Assembly: GCF_018130165.1 (NCBI RefSeq)
Contig: NZ_JAFCLZ010000003.1
Span: forward strand, 248,001 to 312,000
DNA from: Bradyrhizobium sp. JYMT SZCCT0180
GTDB taxonomy: Bacteria; Pseudomonadota; Alphaproteobacteria; Rhizobiales; Xanthobacteraceae
Length of the DNA stretch: 64,000 nt
Reading direction: 5' to 3'
Of the stretch, positions 30,155 to 39,662 are shown in pieces. The notes under the pieces were generated by a model. That model saw only the letters and a program-made list of their open reading frames with translations. It was not told where the DNA came from and did not search any database. The stretch's first letter is position 1. Each line of letters begins with the position of its first letter. Position numbers and translations under genes: made by a program.

Positions 30155-30201
30155 TGATTGTTGATTAGACCGTGCGTAAACTTTCGCCGATCAGTCCGGT
30201 A

Positions 30202-30507
30202 TCAGTAATACCTGCAGACGCGAACGCCGTAGGCATTCCACCAGCAGCGCGGTCCGCCGCGCACCACGGGAACGCCATAGTAGCCGTAGCCCCGGCCATA
30301 ATAACCACGGCCGCGACCCCAGCCGCCGCCGCGATAGAAACCACGACCTCCGCCGCGACCCCACCCGCCGCCACGGCCTCGTCCACCGCGGGCTTCCGCC
30401 GGCGAGGTCGTTGCACCTACCAGAACGGCAGACGTGCTGGCGACGTAGACGAACAACAAGGCGAGCGCTGCAAGACAACGCGTCAGGATATTGTAGCGTT
30501 TAGCCAT
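30202..30507 (-). CDS. Gly/Arg/Tyr-rich secreted protein
   Basis: 101 residues: signal peptide (CLAALALLFVYVASTSAVLV), then about 40 residues of repeated RGGGWGRG / GRGYYGRGYG type and a C-terminal CWWNAYGVRVCRYY with a possible disulfide. AGGAG precedes the ATG and a strong terminator follows. Similar glycine-rich exported proteins are common in Bradyrhizobium; role unknown. Confidence 0.8.
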   Translation of the reverse strand: MAKRYNILTRCLAALALLFVYVASTSAVLVGATTSPAEARGGRGRGGGWGRGGGRGFYRGGGWGRGRGYYGRGYGYYGVPVVRGGPRCWWNAYGVRVCRYY

Positions 30508-30703
30508 TCTAGAATCTCCTGGTCACTTTCTAAACCACCTGGACTTCCGCACTATCAAACTTAGACGCTCGAAAATGCTTTTGGTTCAGATGAGCTAAGA
30601 TAATATCTTTACTAAGGTTCTTCAGGCAATTCGGGACTTTATTAAGACGGAAAGATAAGGTCAAGTTACACTCCGGCTTGCGACGAATTCTCGCGTTGCG
30701 CCG

Positions 30704-30731
30704 TTCATCTTTGTTCATCTTCGTTCATCTT
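30704..30731. repeat. Short tandem repeat GTTCATCTT(T/C)
   Basis: Three near-identical copies of a 9-10 bp unit in the AT-rich 381-bp gap (30508-30888) before the carbamoyltransferase gene. No convincing ORF in this gap. Confidence 0.55.
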
Positions 30732-30888
30732 TCCGTACGACAATTGTGCACTGCAGAATTACCGAAACGAAAACTCGGCAAGACAAACCAGCCGTAAAAC
30801 CAGGCAAGAAAAACCAGGCAAGCCCAAGCCAACAACTTGAAGTCGACACGATCTCGCGCACGACGGTCCCCCGCCTTAAAGAGTATCC

Positions 30889-32697
30889 ATGCCCAAACAG
30901 CACACCTATGTCCTCGGCCTGAACACCTACGACCATGACGTGAGCGCCTGCCTGTTGCGCGACGGCGCCATCGCGTTCGCGATCGCCAAGGAGCGGATCA
31001 CGCGGGTCAAGCACGCGTCCGGCTTCTACAAGGAGGTGATCGATTATTGCCTCGAGGCAGAAGGCATCACGCTGGATGACGTCGATCTGATCGTTCGCAA
31101 TTGCTACATCATGCCGGTAGGGGAAATGGAAGAACGGCTGGTCTATTTTGACGCGCCGGGCTTCCTTCCCGAATTTGAACGGGACGATGCGGCCAAGCAC
31201 CCGTTGTATTTGTCTCACTCGGACAAGGTGGTGACGATCTCCCACCATCTGGCGCACGCTTACAGTGCGTTCGCGGTATCGCCGTTCGAGGAAGGCGTGG
31301 TGATGATCGTCGATGGCGTAGGCAGCTATCAGTCCGACGTCATGGAGTCCTATCCCTCGAGCGACACCGCAACGCCGCTCGCGCGCGAATCCGAGAGCTA
31401 TTACAAGTTCAACGGATCGACGCTCGAATGCCTCAAGAAGGTTTTCATGGAGCCGGACCGCGGCTTCCTGAGCGATGAATTCTACAACATGCCGGGGATG
31501 GGCGCGCTCTACAGCCGGGCATCGACCTACATCTTCGGCGACTGGAATAAATGCGGCGAGCTGATGGGGCTTGCGCCCTATGGCCGCCACAACCAGGTCA
31601 AGAGCCTGATGGGGCTGACCGACGGCACGCTGCAGGTACCGCACTGGACCACCGATCTCAAGCAGCCCTACGTCCAGGACGGCAGCAACTGGGAAAAGAG
31701 CCCGGCAATGCGGCACTGGGAGGATCTGGCCTGGCGGGTGCAGGACGATACCGAGAACGTGCTGCTTGCCCGCGCGCGCTGGCTTCGCGAAACCACCGGG
31801 GCCAAGAACCTGACGATGGCCGGTGGTGTCGCCTTGAACTGCGTGGCCAATGGCCGGCTCGCCCGTGAAGCCGGTTTCGACAATATCTGGATCCAGCCGG
31901 CGACCGGCGATGACGGCATTGCGATCGGCTGCGCCTATTACGGCTGGCTCGAGATCCTGAAGCAGCGCCGCAACTTCGTCATGGAGCATTCCTATATCGG
32001 CAGGCCCTATAGCGATGCGGATGTCGCGGCTGCGCTGCAGCGGTTTCTGGTGCGCATCCAGATCGACGCGAGACGCAGCGACAATGTTTGCCGCGATACT
32101 GCGAAGCTGCTCGCCGATCAGCGGGTGATCGGCTGGTTTCAGGGCGGCTCGGAGTTCGGCCCGCGGGCGCTCGGCAACCGCAGTCTGCTCGGCGATCCTC
32201 GCAAGCCCGAGATGAAGGACATCCTGAACAGCCGCGTCAAGCACCGCCAGGCGTTCCGCCCGTTCGCGCCAATCGTATTGGCCGAGCGGATGAAGGACGT
32301 TTTCGAGGGCGACGCGGATTCCCCGTTCATGCTGCTCGCCAAGCCGGTTCGCCCTGAATGGCGCGACAAGATTCCGGCGATCGTGCATGTCGACGGAACG
32401 GCCCGCGTCCAGACCGTGCGCGAAGCGACCAATCCGAGGCTGTACCAGTTGCTGAAGGAGTTCGACGCGCTGACCGGCGTTCCCGTGCTGATCAACACGT
32501 CCTACAACATCAAGGGCGAGCCGATCGTGGAAACGCCCCGCGACGCGGTGGCCTGCTTCCTGACCACGGGGGTCGACCACCTGATCATGCACGACACGGT
32601 GGTATCGAAGACCGCCATGCACAAGATCGTCGGACCGCTGGTCGATACCTACTACGACGTGACGAACCTGGTGTCGGCGACCGCCCGGCCGGCCTGA
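30889..32697 (+). CDS. Carbamoyltransferase, NodU/CmcH family
   Basis: 602 residues, full length for the family. The N-terminal Kae1-like domain has SHHLAHAYSAF (metal and nucleotide site) and MIVDGVG; then NLTMAGGVALNCVANGRL; the C-terminal YrdC-like part has WFQGGSEFGPRALGNRSLLGDPR and INTSYNIKGEPIVETPRDA. Transfers a carbamoyl group from carbamoyl phosphate via carbamoyl-adenylate to a sugar or natural product hydroxyl. No nod genes are near, so it is not assigned to Nod factor; an O-carbamoylated surface sugar is one possibility. Confidence 0.9.
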   Translation: MPKQHTYVLGLNTYDHDVSACLLRDGAIAFAIAKERITRVKHASGFYKEVIDYCLEAEGITLDDVDLIVRNCYIMPVGEMEERLVYFDAPGFLPEFERDDAAKHPLYLSHSDKVVTISHHLAHAYSAFAVSPFEEGVVMIVDGVGSYQSDVMESYPSSDTATPLARESESYYKFNGSTLECLKKVFMEPDRGFLSDEFYNMPGMGALYSRASTYIFGDWNKCGELMGLAPYGRHNQVKSLMGLTDGTLQVPHWTTDLKQPYVQDGSNWEKSPAMRHWEDLAWRVQDDTENVLLARARWLRETTGAKNLTMAGGVALNCVANGRLAREAGFDNIWIQPATGDDGIAIGCAYYGWLEILKQRRNFVMEHSYIGRPYSDADVAAALQRFLVRIQIDARRSDNVCRDTAKLLADQRVIGWFQGGSEFGPRALGNRSLLGDPRKPEMKDILNSRVKHRQAFRPFAPIVLAERMKDVFEGDADSPFMLLAKPVRPEWRDKIPAIVHVDGTARVQTVREATNPRLYQLLKEFDALTGVPVLINTSYNIKGEPIVETPRDAVACFLTTGVDHLIMHDTVVSKTAMHKIVGPLVDTYYDVTNLVSATARPA

Positions 32698-32739
32698 GGG
32701 CCGTGAGGGATTGAAGCAGCCTTGATCAAGCCGCCTCGT

Positions 32740-33891
32740 TCAGGCGGCGGCTTTCGGCGCCGCCGGCTTGGGCAGCGGCTTGTCCTGCCGTTTCGACCAG
32801 GAAATGTAATAGGCGACGATGGTCATGATCGCGATGCCGGTTACGCTGACGAAGATCTGCGCGAACAGCGAGCCGGAGCTCAGCGACAGCTGGAAGTGCC
32901 CGACGAACGACAGGAACACGCCGACGCAGAACACCGCGAGCGACTGCTGACCGCAGACGATCAGCGGATCGAATATCCTCCATTCCAGCGCCGGCCAATC
33001 CTTCGGGATGAAACGGATCACCAGGATCACGATCACCACGAAATGGATGAAGCGGTAGGGCGCCAGATTGGTCTTGTCGTTCGGATTGAACATCGAATAG
33101 AGCCAGTGCGGGAACATGTTTCCGAAATCCGGAAACCTGCCGGCCATCGTCATGACCAGCCCCAACAGCATGTAGGCGATACAGAAATACAGCGTCAGCG
33201 GGTGATTGATCACCGCCGCCGACCGCCGCGCGCCGCCGAGCGCGCACCAGGAGCCGAACACGAACAGCACCTGCCAGGCGAACGGGTTGAAGTACCAGGT
33301 TCCGGCGGGATAGGCCGCCAGGTTCCAGCCGGTTTGCCGCGACACCAGCCACAGCACGATGGCGGCGACCATGGTCCAGTTGGGCTGGCGCAGCATCATC
33401 CACAGCACCGGCGGGAACAGCCCCATCAGCACGATGTAGAGCGGCAGCACGTCGAGATTGACCGGCTTGAATTTCAGGAACAGGCCCTGGCGCAACGTTT
33501 CGGTCGCGTTGTCGACCAGGCCGACGACGTTGAACTCGTTGACGAGCTCGGAATCGCCAAACCGCAGCGCGAGGTAGCTGATCGAGGCGATATAGATCAC
33601 GAACAGGATGATGTGGGCGACGTAGAGCTGCCAGACGCGCTTGGTCAGCCGCGTGGCGCCGACGATGAAGCCGCGGTCGAGCATCATCCGGGCATAGACG
33701 AAGGAGGCGGTATATCCGGAAATGAAAACGAACAGGTCGGCCGCGTCGCTGAAGCCGTAGTTGCGGGTCGTGATCCAGTTCACCACGTTGTCCGGGATGT
33801 GATCCAGATAGATCGCCCAGTTCGCAACCCCGCGAAACAGGTCGAGCCGGAGGTCGCGTCCTTTTTCGGGCAGGGTGGCGTTGATTTTCAT
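32740..33891 (-). CDS. opgC: OpgC family membrane acyltransferase
   Basis: 383 residues, about ten spans. The N-terminus (GRDLRLDLFRGVANWAIYLDHIP) and DAADLFVFISGYTASFVYARMM are diagnostic for OpgC_C proteins, which succinylate osmoregulated periplasmic glucans. The catalytic candidate residues R-D-L and the H of LDH are present. Convergent with the carbamoyltransferase gene; the two may both modify surface sugars, but they are not an operon. Confidence 0.88.
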   Translation of the reverse strand: MKINATLPEKGRDLRLDLFRGVANWAIYLDHIPDNVVNWITTRNYGFSDAADLFVFISGYTASFVYARMMLDRGFIVGATRLTKRVWQLYVAHIILFVIYIASISYLALRFGDSELVNEFNVVGLVDNATETLRQGLFLKFKPVNLDVLPLYIVLMGLFPPVLWMMLRQPNWTMVAAIVLWLVSRQTGWNLAAYPAGTWYFNPFAWQVLFVFGSWCALGGARRSAAVINHPLTLYFCIAYMLLGLVMTMAGRFPDFGNMFPHWLYSMFNPNDKTNLAPYRFIHFVVIVILVIRFIPKDWPALEWRIFDPLIVCGQQSLAVFCVGVFLSFVGHFQLSLSSGSLFAQIFVSVTGIAIMTIVAYYISWSKRQDKPLPKPAAPKAAA

Positions 33892-34160
33892 GGGAGCCGC
33901 TTCGATGTGATGCTGTCGGGACGATCGCGCCGCCGGACCAAGCCTTGAATCAGGCCTCGAACCATACGCTGGCCGCAGGGCGGACGAAGATTGTCACAGT
34001 GCAGCATAATGACTATACCGGTCCGGAAATGGTACATCCGGGGTTATGGAATCACCGATCAAATCCCTGAAAGGTGTCTCTATACTATCCCGGCCGTCTG
34101 CGCCAAACGTCTGCAAGTCTCGTGTCTTTAAGTCGCACATCTGTGAAGGTTCGACCATCC

Positions 34161-34466
34161 ATGACCGCACGCATTTTTAAGCCCGCCAAAAACGCGATGC
34201 AATCGGGCAGGGCCAAGACCCGGGAATGGCAGCTTGATTACGAACCCGAGCAGCCCCGGGCCATCGAACCGTTGATGGGCTGGACCTCTTCCGGAGACAT
34301 GAAACAGCAGCTCACGCTGCATTTCGATAGCAAGGAAGACGCGGTGGCCTATTGCGAGCGCAAGGGCATTCCCTATCAGGTGATCGAACCCAAGGACTCC
34401 CTGCACCGCCAGGTCGCCTATGCCGACAATTTCGCGTTCCGGCGCGGCGAGCCTTGGACCCACTAA
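34161..34466 (+). CDS. Complex I accessory subunit, NDUFS4 type (ETC complex I subunit region)
   Basis: 101 residues: MTARIFKPAKNAMQSGRAKT, then REWQLDYEPEQPRAIEPLMGWTSSGDM and AYCERKGIPYQVIEP, matching the alphaproteobacterial homologue of mitochondrial NDUFS4. The frame is open to 34074 but similarity starts at MTARIFKPA. The stop codon lies inside a 16-bp tandem repeat. Confidence 0.9.
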   Translation: MTARIFKPAKNAMQSGRAKTREWQLDYEPEQPRAIEPLMGWTSSGDMKQQLTLHFDSKEDAVAYCERKGIPYQVIEPKDSLHRQVAYADNFAFRRGEPWTH

Positions 34467-34516
34467 GCTCTGAACCCACTAAGTTCTGAACCCACCGAGT
34501 CCTGAACCCATTGAAG
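34457..34516. repeat. 16-bp tandem repeat across the NDUFS4 stop codon
   Basis: ACCCACTAAGCTCTGA and variants (TTCTGA, CGAGTCCTGA) about 3.5 times in a row. The first copy contains the last codons and TAA of the gene. Confidence 0.8.
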
Positions 34517-34530
34517 CGCCAGGGATCGGT

Positions 34531-35025
34531 TCAGGGACTATTTGCTGGGTTCGGATCCCCCGGGATTGGCAAGGGCGCATCCTTCGCGACGCCAAGGACC
34601 GGCAGGCTTCTGATGGTCCGGACCTCGGGCATGGCGGCGAACTGCCGAAGCTGCTGATGCATCCCCTCGACGTCGGGCGCGACGCATTTGAGTAAAAAGT
34701 CCGCTTCTCCCGAGATGCGCCAGCTTTGCAGAACCAGCGGCAGGGCCGCAATCGAGGCCTCGAACGCTTCCAGCGTCGCCTTGGCCTGGCTCGCCAGCTG
34801 GATCGATACGAACGACACGACCTCGTAGCCGAGCACCTTCTCGTCGATCGTGGCGCGGATCGCCTTGATCACGCCGCGGCTGCGCAGGGACCGCACCCGC
34901 CGCAGGCAAGGCGGCAGGGACAGGCCGACACGACTGGCCAGTTCGTTGATCCGGATGCGTCCATCCCTCTGAAGCTCGGACAATATCTTCAGGTCGATGT
35001 CGTCGAGCTTGTGATTGGCTGTCAT
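34531..35025 (-). CDS. Lrp/AsnC family regulator
   Basis: 164 residues: winged-helix start (LDDIDLKILSELQRDGRIRINELASRVGLSLPPCLRRVRSL) and an RAM ligand domain (VLQSWRISGEADFLLKCVAPDVEGM). Target unknown. The TetR gene lies 33 nt upstream on the same strand and could be co-transcribed. Confidence 0.9.
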   Translation of the reverse strand: MTANHKLDDIDLKILSELQRDGRIRINELASRVGLSLPPCLRRVRSLRSRGVIKAIRATIDEKVLGYEVVSFVSIQLASQAKATLEAFEASIAALPLVLQSWRISGEADFLLKCVAPDVEGMHQQLRQFAAMPEVRTIRSLPVLGVAKDAPLPIPGDPNPANSP

Positions 35026-35058
35026 GGCTGCTCGTCCGCGCTCAAGAGTCCGCCGCTG

Positions 35059-35706
35059 CTAGACAGCTGCAACACGCCGTGGCTTGCGGATGCTGCGGGC
35101 AGGGGCGTTCGCGGCCTGCGGCGACACGCCCGACAGCACCAGTTTCTCATGGGCGGCGATGATCGCGTCCCTGGTCAGGCGTCCGCCCGGCCGGTACCAG
35201 GTACAAAGGCCGGTCAGCAGCGCCAGGATCGCAAACGTCGCCACCTTGACGTCAACGACTTCGAAGGCGCCTTCGGAAACGCCCTCCGAGAGGATACGCG
35301 CCAGCCGCGCCTCATAAGCGCTGCGCAGCGCCACGATCGCCTCATAGTTCTTCGGCTCAAGGCTGCGCAGCTCGGAATTGGCGATGAAGACCTCGCGCTT
35401 GCGGCTCATGTGGTAGGTGACGTGGAATGCGACGAAGGTGCGGAGCTTTTCCTCCGGACTTTGCTTTCCTTCCAGCGCGAGATCGAGCTGACGAATGAGC
35501 TCGTTGACGTGGTCCTGCACCAGCTCGAACAGCAGTTCCTGCTTGGTGCTGATATGATTGTACAGCGACCCCACCTGGATCCCGACCTCGGCGGCGAGGT
35601 CGCGCAGGCTCATCGCGGAATAGCCCTGTTCGAAGATCAGGCGCAGCCCGGCCTTGCGGATCGCTTCCAGCGTCTTCGGGCCATAAGAGCCGATCGTGCG
35701 TGCCAT
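35059..35706 (-). CDS. TetR family regulator of the leucine/isovalerate operon
   Basis: 215 residues. HTH region KTLEAIRKAGLRLIFEQGYSAMSLRDLAAEVGIQVGSLYNHISTKQELL. The C-domain (FVAFHVTYHMSRKREVFIANSELRSL) fits TetR regulators that bind acyl-CoA. Start at 35706; an open frame continues to 35850 but crosses the operators. Divergent from mccB with two similar 16-bp palindromes between, so it likely represses itself and the operon and is released by an acyl-CoA intermediate. Confidence 0.85.
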   Translation of the reverse strand: MARTIGSYGPKTLEAIRKAGLRLIFEQGYSAMSLRDLAAEVGIQVGSLYNHISTKQELLFELVQDHVNELIRQLDLALEGKQSPEEKLRTFVAFHVTYHMSRKREVFIANSELRSLEPKNYEAIVALRSAYEARLARILSEGVSEGAFEVVDVKVATFAILALLTGLCTWYRPGGRLTRDAIIAAHEKLVLSGVSPQAANAPARSIRKPRRVAAV

Positions 35707-35747
35707 TTTGGTCCCCGGGCGGTCGAATAAGTCGCCTGTAAAGATAC

Positions 35748-35763
35748 AAACGACCGTATGTTT
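35748..35763. promoter_or_regulatory. Candidate TetR operator 1
   Basis: AAACGACCGTATGTTT, an imperfect 16-bp palindrome 41 bp upstream of the TetR start. Confidence 0.6.
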
Positions 35764-35855
35764 ATTGCATGAGATGTGAGGAATTTCAACGGCATAACGT
35801 GCCATTTTGGCGGAAAATCGAAAACGATGACCATCCTCTTGCAGCTCCATTAAAA

Positions 35856-35871
35856 AAACGTATGATCGTTT
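35856..35871. promoter_or_regulatory. Candidate TetR operator 2
   Basis: AAACGTATGATCGTTT; its reverse complement AAACGATCATACGTTT matches operator 1 at 13 of 16 positions. Centres are 108 bp apart. Confidence 0.6.
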
Positions 35872-36036
35872 TTAATTCGGAGGAGACGTGATCGTGCAAA
35901 CGGGCCGACAATCCCGGCTGCCGGGACACTTCGCCGCAAAGATGGTACAGCCTGTCGCGCCGTTTCGCGAGAGGTCTTGTCCCGTCAGTCCTAGAGGCTA
36001 CGCACCACCGCCCGTCACTCAAAGAAACGATAGGCC

Positions 36037-37641
36037 ATGTCGCTTCATTCAACGATCGATCCCACGTCCGCCGATTTTGCCCGCAACGCCGAAGTGATGC
36101 GCGGCCTCGTCGCCGACCTCAGAGAAAAACTCAAGGTGGTTGCCGGCGGCGGCGGCAAAACCTCGCGCGCGCGGCATACCTCGCGCGGCAAAATGCTGGC
36201 GCGCCAGCGTGTCGACCTGCTGGTCGATCCCGGGACCGCGTTCCTCGAATTGTCGCCGCTGGCCGCCCACGGCCTCTATGGCGGCGACGTCCATTCCGCC
36301 AGCGTCATTACCGGGGTAGGGCGCATCTCGGGCCGCGAATGCGTCATCGTCGCTAACGACGCCACCATCAAGGGCGGCACCTATTATCCGATGACGGTGA
36401 AGAAGCATCTGCGCGCGCAGGACATCGCGCGGCAGAACAATCTGCCCTGCGTCTACATGGTCGATTCCGGCGGCGCGTTCCTGCCGCTGCAGGACGAGAT
36501 ATTTCCCGACGAGCGGCATTTCGGCCGCATCTTCTACAACCAGGCGCAGATGTCGGCGCAAGGGATTCCGCAGATCGCCATCGTGATGGGCTCCTGCACG
36601 GCCGGCGGCGCCTATGTGCCCGCGATGTCGGACGAGAGCATCATCGTGCGCAACCAGGGCACGATCTTTCTCGGCGGACCGCCGCTGGTAAAGGCCGCGA
36701 CCGGCGAGGTGGTCACGGCCGAAGAGCTCGGCGGCGCCGACGTGCATTCGCGGCAATCCGGCGTCACCGACCATTACGCGCAGAACGACGCCCATGCGAT
36801 CGGGATCGCGCGGCGCATCGTCGCCACGCTGAAGCCGCCGACGCGCGCCACGCTCAACATGCGCGAACCGCGCGAGCCGCTGTTTCCGGCGGAGGAAATC
36901 TACGGCGTGGTTTCCGCCGACGGCCGCAAGCCGTTCGACGTTCATGACATCATCGCGCGGATCGTCGATGGTTCCGAGTTCGATGAGTTCAAGAAGCTTT
37001 ACGGTACGACCCTGATCTGCGGCTTTGCCCATATCTGGGGCTATCCGGTTGGCATCATCGCCAATAACGGCATCCTGTTCAGCGAGAGCTCGCTGAAGGG
37101 CGCGCACTTCATCGAATTGTGCTGCCAGCGTAATATCCCGCTGGTGTTCCTGCAGAACATCACCGGCTTCATGGTCGGCAAGAAATACGAAGCCGGCGGC
37201 ATCGCGCGCGACGGCGCCAAGCTGGTGACGGCGGTGGCGACCGCCGGGGTGCCGAAATTCACTGTCGTGATCGGCGGCTCCTATGGCGCCGGCAATTACG
37301 GCATGTCGGGGCGGGCCTACAGCCCGCGCTTCCTCTGGATGTGGCCGAACGCCCGCATTTCGGTGATGGGCGGCGAGCAGGCGTCGATGGTTCTGGCCCA
37401 GGTGCGGCGCGACGGTATCGAGGCCAAAGGCGACACCTGGTCGGCCGAAGAGGACGAGAAGTTTCGTGCGCCGATCCGCGCCCAGTATGAGAGCCAGGGC
37501 AGTCCGTATTATGCCACCGCGCGGCTGTGGGACGATGGGGTTATCGATCCCGCCGACACGCGGCTGGTGCTCGGCCTTGGATTGTCCGCGGCTGCCAACG
37601 CGCCGATCGAACCGACGAAATTCGGCCTGTTCAGGATGTGA
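36037..37641 (+). CDS. mccB: Methylcrotonyl-CoA carboxylase, carboxyltransferase (beta) subunit
   Basis: 534 residues, usual length for MccB/LiuB. The biotin-dependent carboxyltransferase fold is shown by [82 protein letters not shown] and [14 protein letters not shown]. Carboxylates 3-methylcrotonyl-CoA in leucine breakdown together with the alpha subunit downstream. The HMG-CoA lyase gene in the same operon makes leucine/isovalerate the most likely pathway over geranyl-CoA. No isovaleryl-CoA dehydrogenase gene is in this operon, which is unusual. Confidence 0.9.
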   Translation: MSLHSTIDPTSADFARNAEVMRGLVADLREKLKVVAGGGGKTSRARHTSRGKMLARQRVDLLVDPGTAFLELSPLAAHGLYGGDVHSASVITGVGRISGRECVIVANDATIKGGTYYPMTVKKHLRAQDIARQNNLPCVYMVDSGGAFLPLQDEIFPDERHFGRIFYNQAQMSAQGIPQIAIVMGSCTAGGAYVPAMSDESIIVRNQGTIFLGGPPLVKAATGEVVTAEELGGADVHSRQSGVTDHYAQNDAHAIGIARRIVATLKPPTRATLNMREPREPLFPAEEIYGVVSADGRKPFDVHDIIARIVDGSEFDEFKKLYGTTLICGFAHIWGYPVGIIANNGILFSESSLKGAHFIELCCQRNIPLVFLQNITGFMVGKKYEAGGIARDGAKLVTAVATAGVPKFTVVIGGSYGAGNYGMSGRAYSPRFLWMWPNARISVMGGEQASMVLAQVRRDGIEAKGDTWSAEEDEKFRAPIRAQYESQGSPYYATARLWDDGVIDPADTRLVLGLGLSAAANAPIEPTKFGLFRM

Positions 37642-37655
37642 TGCAGGAACTCATG

Positions 37656-39662
37656 ATGGACCGCTCGAAACTATACCGGCGTTTTCGCACGCTGTTGATC
37701 GCCAACCGCGGCGAGATCGCCTGCCGCGTGATCCGCTCCGCCCGCGCCATGGGGCTGCGCACCGTGGCCGTCTATTCCGAGGCCGACCGCGACGCCATGC
37801 ATGTCGCCATGGCCGATGAGGCCGTGCTGCTCGGGCCGGCGCGGGCCCGTGACAGCTACCTCAACGTCGAGCGGGTCATTGAGGCCGCGCGCCAGACCGG
37901 CGCCGAAGCGGTGCACCCCGGCTACGGGTTCCTGTCCGAAAATGCCGAGTTCGCGCAAGCCTGCCTCGACGCCGGCCTGGTGTTCGTCGGTCCGACCGCC
38001 GCGATGATGACGGCGATGGGCTCCAAATCCGGCTCAAAGGCCTTGATGGAAAAGGCCGGCGTGCCGCTGGTGCCCGGCTATCACGGCGAAGCCCAGGATG
38101 AGGCTGTTCTGGCAAATGCCGCCGACAAGATCGGCTTCCCGGTGCTGGTCAAGGCCTCCGCCGGTGGCGGCGGGCGCGGCATGCGCGTGGTCAATTCGGC
38201 CGGTGAATTGGCGGCGGCCATCGTCAGTGCCAAGCGCGAAGCAAAAGCGGCGTTCGGCGACGATCGCATGCTGATCGAAAAATTTGTCCTCAATCCTCGC
38301 CACATCGAGGTGCAGATCATCGGCGACAGCCACGGCAATCTGCTGTCGCTGTTCGAGCGTGAATGCACACTGCAGCGGCGGCATCAGAAAGTGATCGAGG
38401 AAGCGCCGTCGCCGACGCTGGACGCCACCCAGCGCGAGGCGGTCTGCGCCGCGGCGCGCAAGGCGGCTGCGGCGGTCAATTATGTCGGCGCCGGCACCAT
38501 CGAATTCGTCTCTGACGGCAAGGAGGTGTTCTTCATCGAGATGAACACGCGCCTGCAGGTCGAGCATCCCGTGACCGAACTGATCACCGGCGTTGACCTT
38601 GTGGAATGGCAGTTGCGGGTGGCGTTCGGCGAGAAGCTGCCGCTGGCGCAAAATGAGATCAAACTGAACGGCCATGCCATCGAGGCGCGGGTCTATGCGG
38701 AAAATCCGCAGAAGAATTTTATGCCCTCGGTCGGCCGGATCAAGACCTGGCGCACGCCCGACGCTGTCGATGGCCTCCGCATCGATGCCGGCTATCGCAG
38801 CGGCGATGCGGTGTCGCCCTATTACGACGCGATGCTCGCGAAAGTGATCGCGTGGGCGCCGACGCGGCAGGCCGCGATTGAGAGGCTCAACCGCGGACTG
38901 GAAGAGACCGACGTCCGCGGCATCGTGACCAACATCCCGTTCCTGTCGGCGCTGGTGACGCACCCGCAGGTTCGGGCGAATACCATCGACACCAGTTTTA
39001 TTGAACGCGAATTGAAGGGCCTGACGGACCCGAAACACGCGTGCGGCAATCTTGAACTCTGTGCAGCGGTCGCCGCTATCGTCGTCGAAGAGCGCAAGGT
39101 CGCAGCCAAGGAGGGCCATTCGCCGTGGCAGGCCTTTGGCTGGCAGCCGGTCGGCCAGCGGCAGCGGGTGTTCGCGCTTCGCCAGGGCCAGGGCGCCGAG
39201 CAGAAGGTCACCCTGGACTATGGCAACGGAGCGTCGACGCTGTCGATCGGCGATCGCCATTTCGTTTTCACGACGTCGCTTGCCGATGATGGTGGTTTTG
39301 ATCTGACGCTCGACGGGATGAAATCCCATGTCGTCGCGGTCATCGAGGGTCACGAACTGTATCTTCGCACCCGCAACGGCCGTTTCGACCTGCATTGGGT
39401 CGATCCGTTCGGCGGTGAGACCGAGGAGCATGTCGGCGAGGACAAGATCGTGGCGCCGTTGCCGGGCACCGTGGTGGCTCTGCTGGCCGAGGAGGGCGCG
39501 ACGCTGGAGAAGGGGGCTGCGATCCTGACGCTGGAAGTCATGAAGATGGAGCAGACCCTGCGCGCGCCGTTTGCCGGCGTATTGAAGAAGATCAAATGCA
39601 AGGTCGGCGATATCGTCGGCGAGGGCGTCGAACTGGCCGAAGTCGAACCGGTTGCGTCATGA
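37656..39662 (+). CDS. mccA: Methylcrotonyl-CoA carboxylase, biotin-containing (alpha) subunit
   Basis: 668 residues: biotin carboxylase domain (LLIANRGEIACRVIRSARAMG; ATP-grasp KASAGGGGRGMRVV; FIEMNTRLQVEHPVTE), linker, and C-terminal biotinyl domain with EVMKMEQ (the Lys carries biotin). Starts 15 nt after the mccB stop; AGGA lies 7 nt before the ATG at 37656, and ATGs at 37641 and 37653 are alternatives. Overlaps the lyase gene by four bases. Confidence 0.9.
   Translation: MDRSKLYRRFRTLLIANRGEIACRVIRSARAMGLRTVAVYSEADRDAMHVAMADEAVLLGPARARDSYLNVERVIEAARQTGAEAVHPGYGFLSENAEFAQACLDAGLVFVGPTAAMMTAMGSKSGSKALMEKAGVPLVPGYHGEAQDEAVLANAADKIGFPVLVKASAGGGGRGMRVVNSAGELAAAIVSAKREAKAAFGDDRMLIEKFVLNPRHIEVQIIGDSHGNLLSLFERECTLQRRHQKVIEEAPSPTLDATQREAVCAAARKAAAAVNYVGAGTIEFVSDGKEVFFIEMNTRLQVEHPVTELITGVDLVEWQLRVAFGEKLPLAQNEIKLNGHAIEARVYAENPQKNFMPSVGRIKTWRTPDAVDGLRIDAGYRSGDAVSPYYDAMLAKVIAWAPTRQAAIERLNRGLEETDVRGIVTNIPFLSALVTHPQVRANTIDTSFIERELKGLTDPKHACGNLELCAAVAAIVVEERKVAAKEGHSPWQAFGWQPVGQRQRVFALRQGQGAEQKVTLDYGNGASTLSIGDRHFVFTTSLADDGGFDLTLDGMKSHVVAVIEGHELYLRTRNGRFDLHWVDPFGGETEEHVGEDKIVAPLPGTVVALLAEEGATLEKGAAILTLEVMKMEQTLRAPFAGVLKKIKCKVGDIVGEGVELAEVEPVAS

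Noticed and set aside
30715..32622. 635-codon open frame on the minus strand opposite the carbamoyltransferase gene
   Set aside because: It is the antisense of a well-supported gene; composition is His/Arg/Ala-rich as expected of a GC-rich shadow frame, and no family is recognised.
30889..32697. Nodulation gene nodU
   Set aside because: Family membership is clear, but no nod box or nod genes are present, so the nodU name is not used.
34466..34516. CRISPR-like short repeats
   Set aside because: The 16-bp unit has no spacers and no cas genes are nearby; it is a simple tandem repeat. No CRISPR array was seen anywhere in the window.
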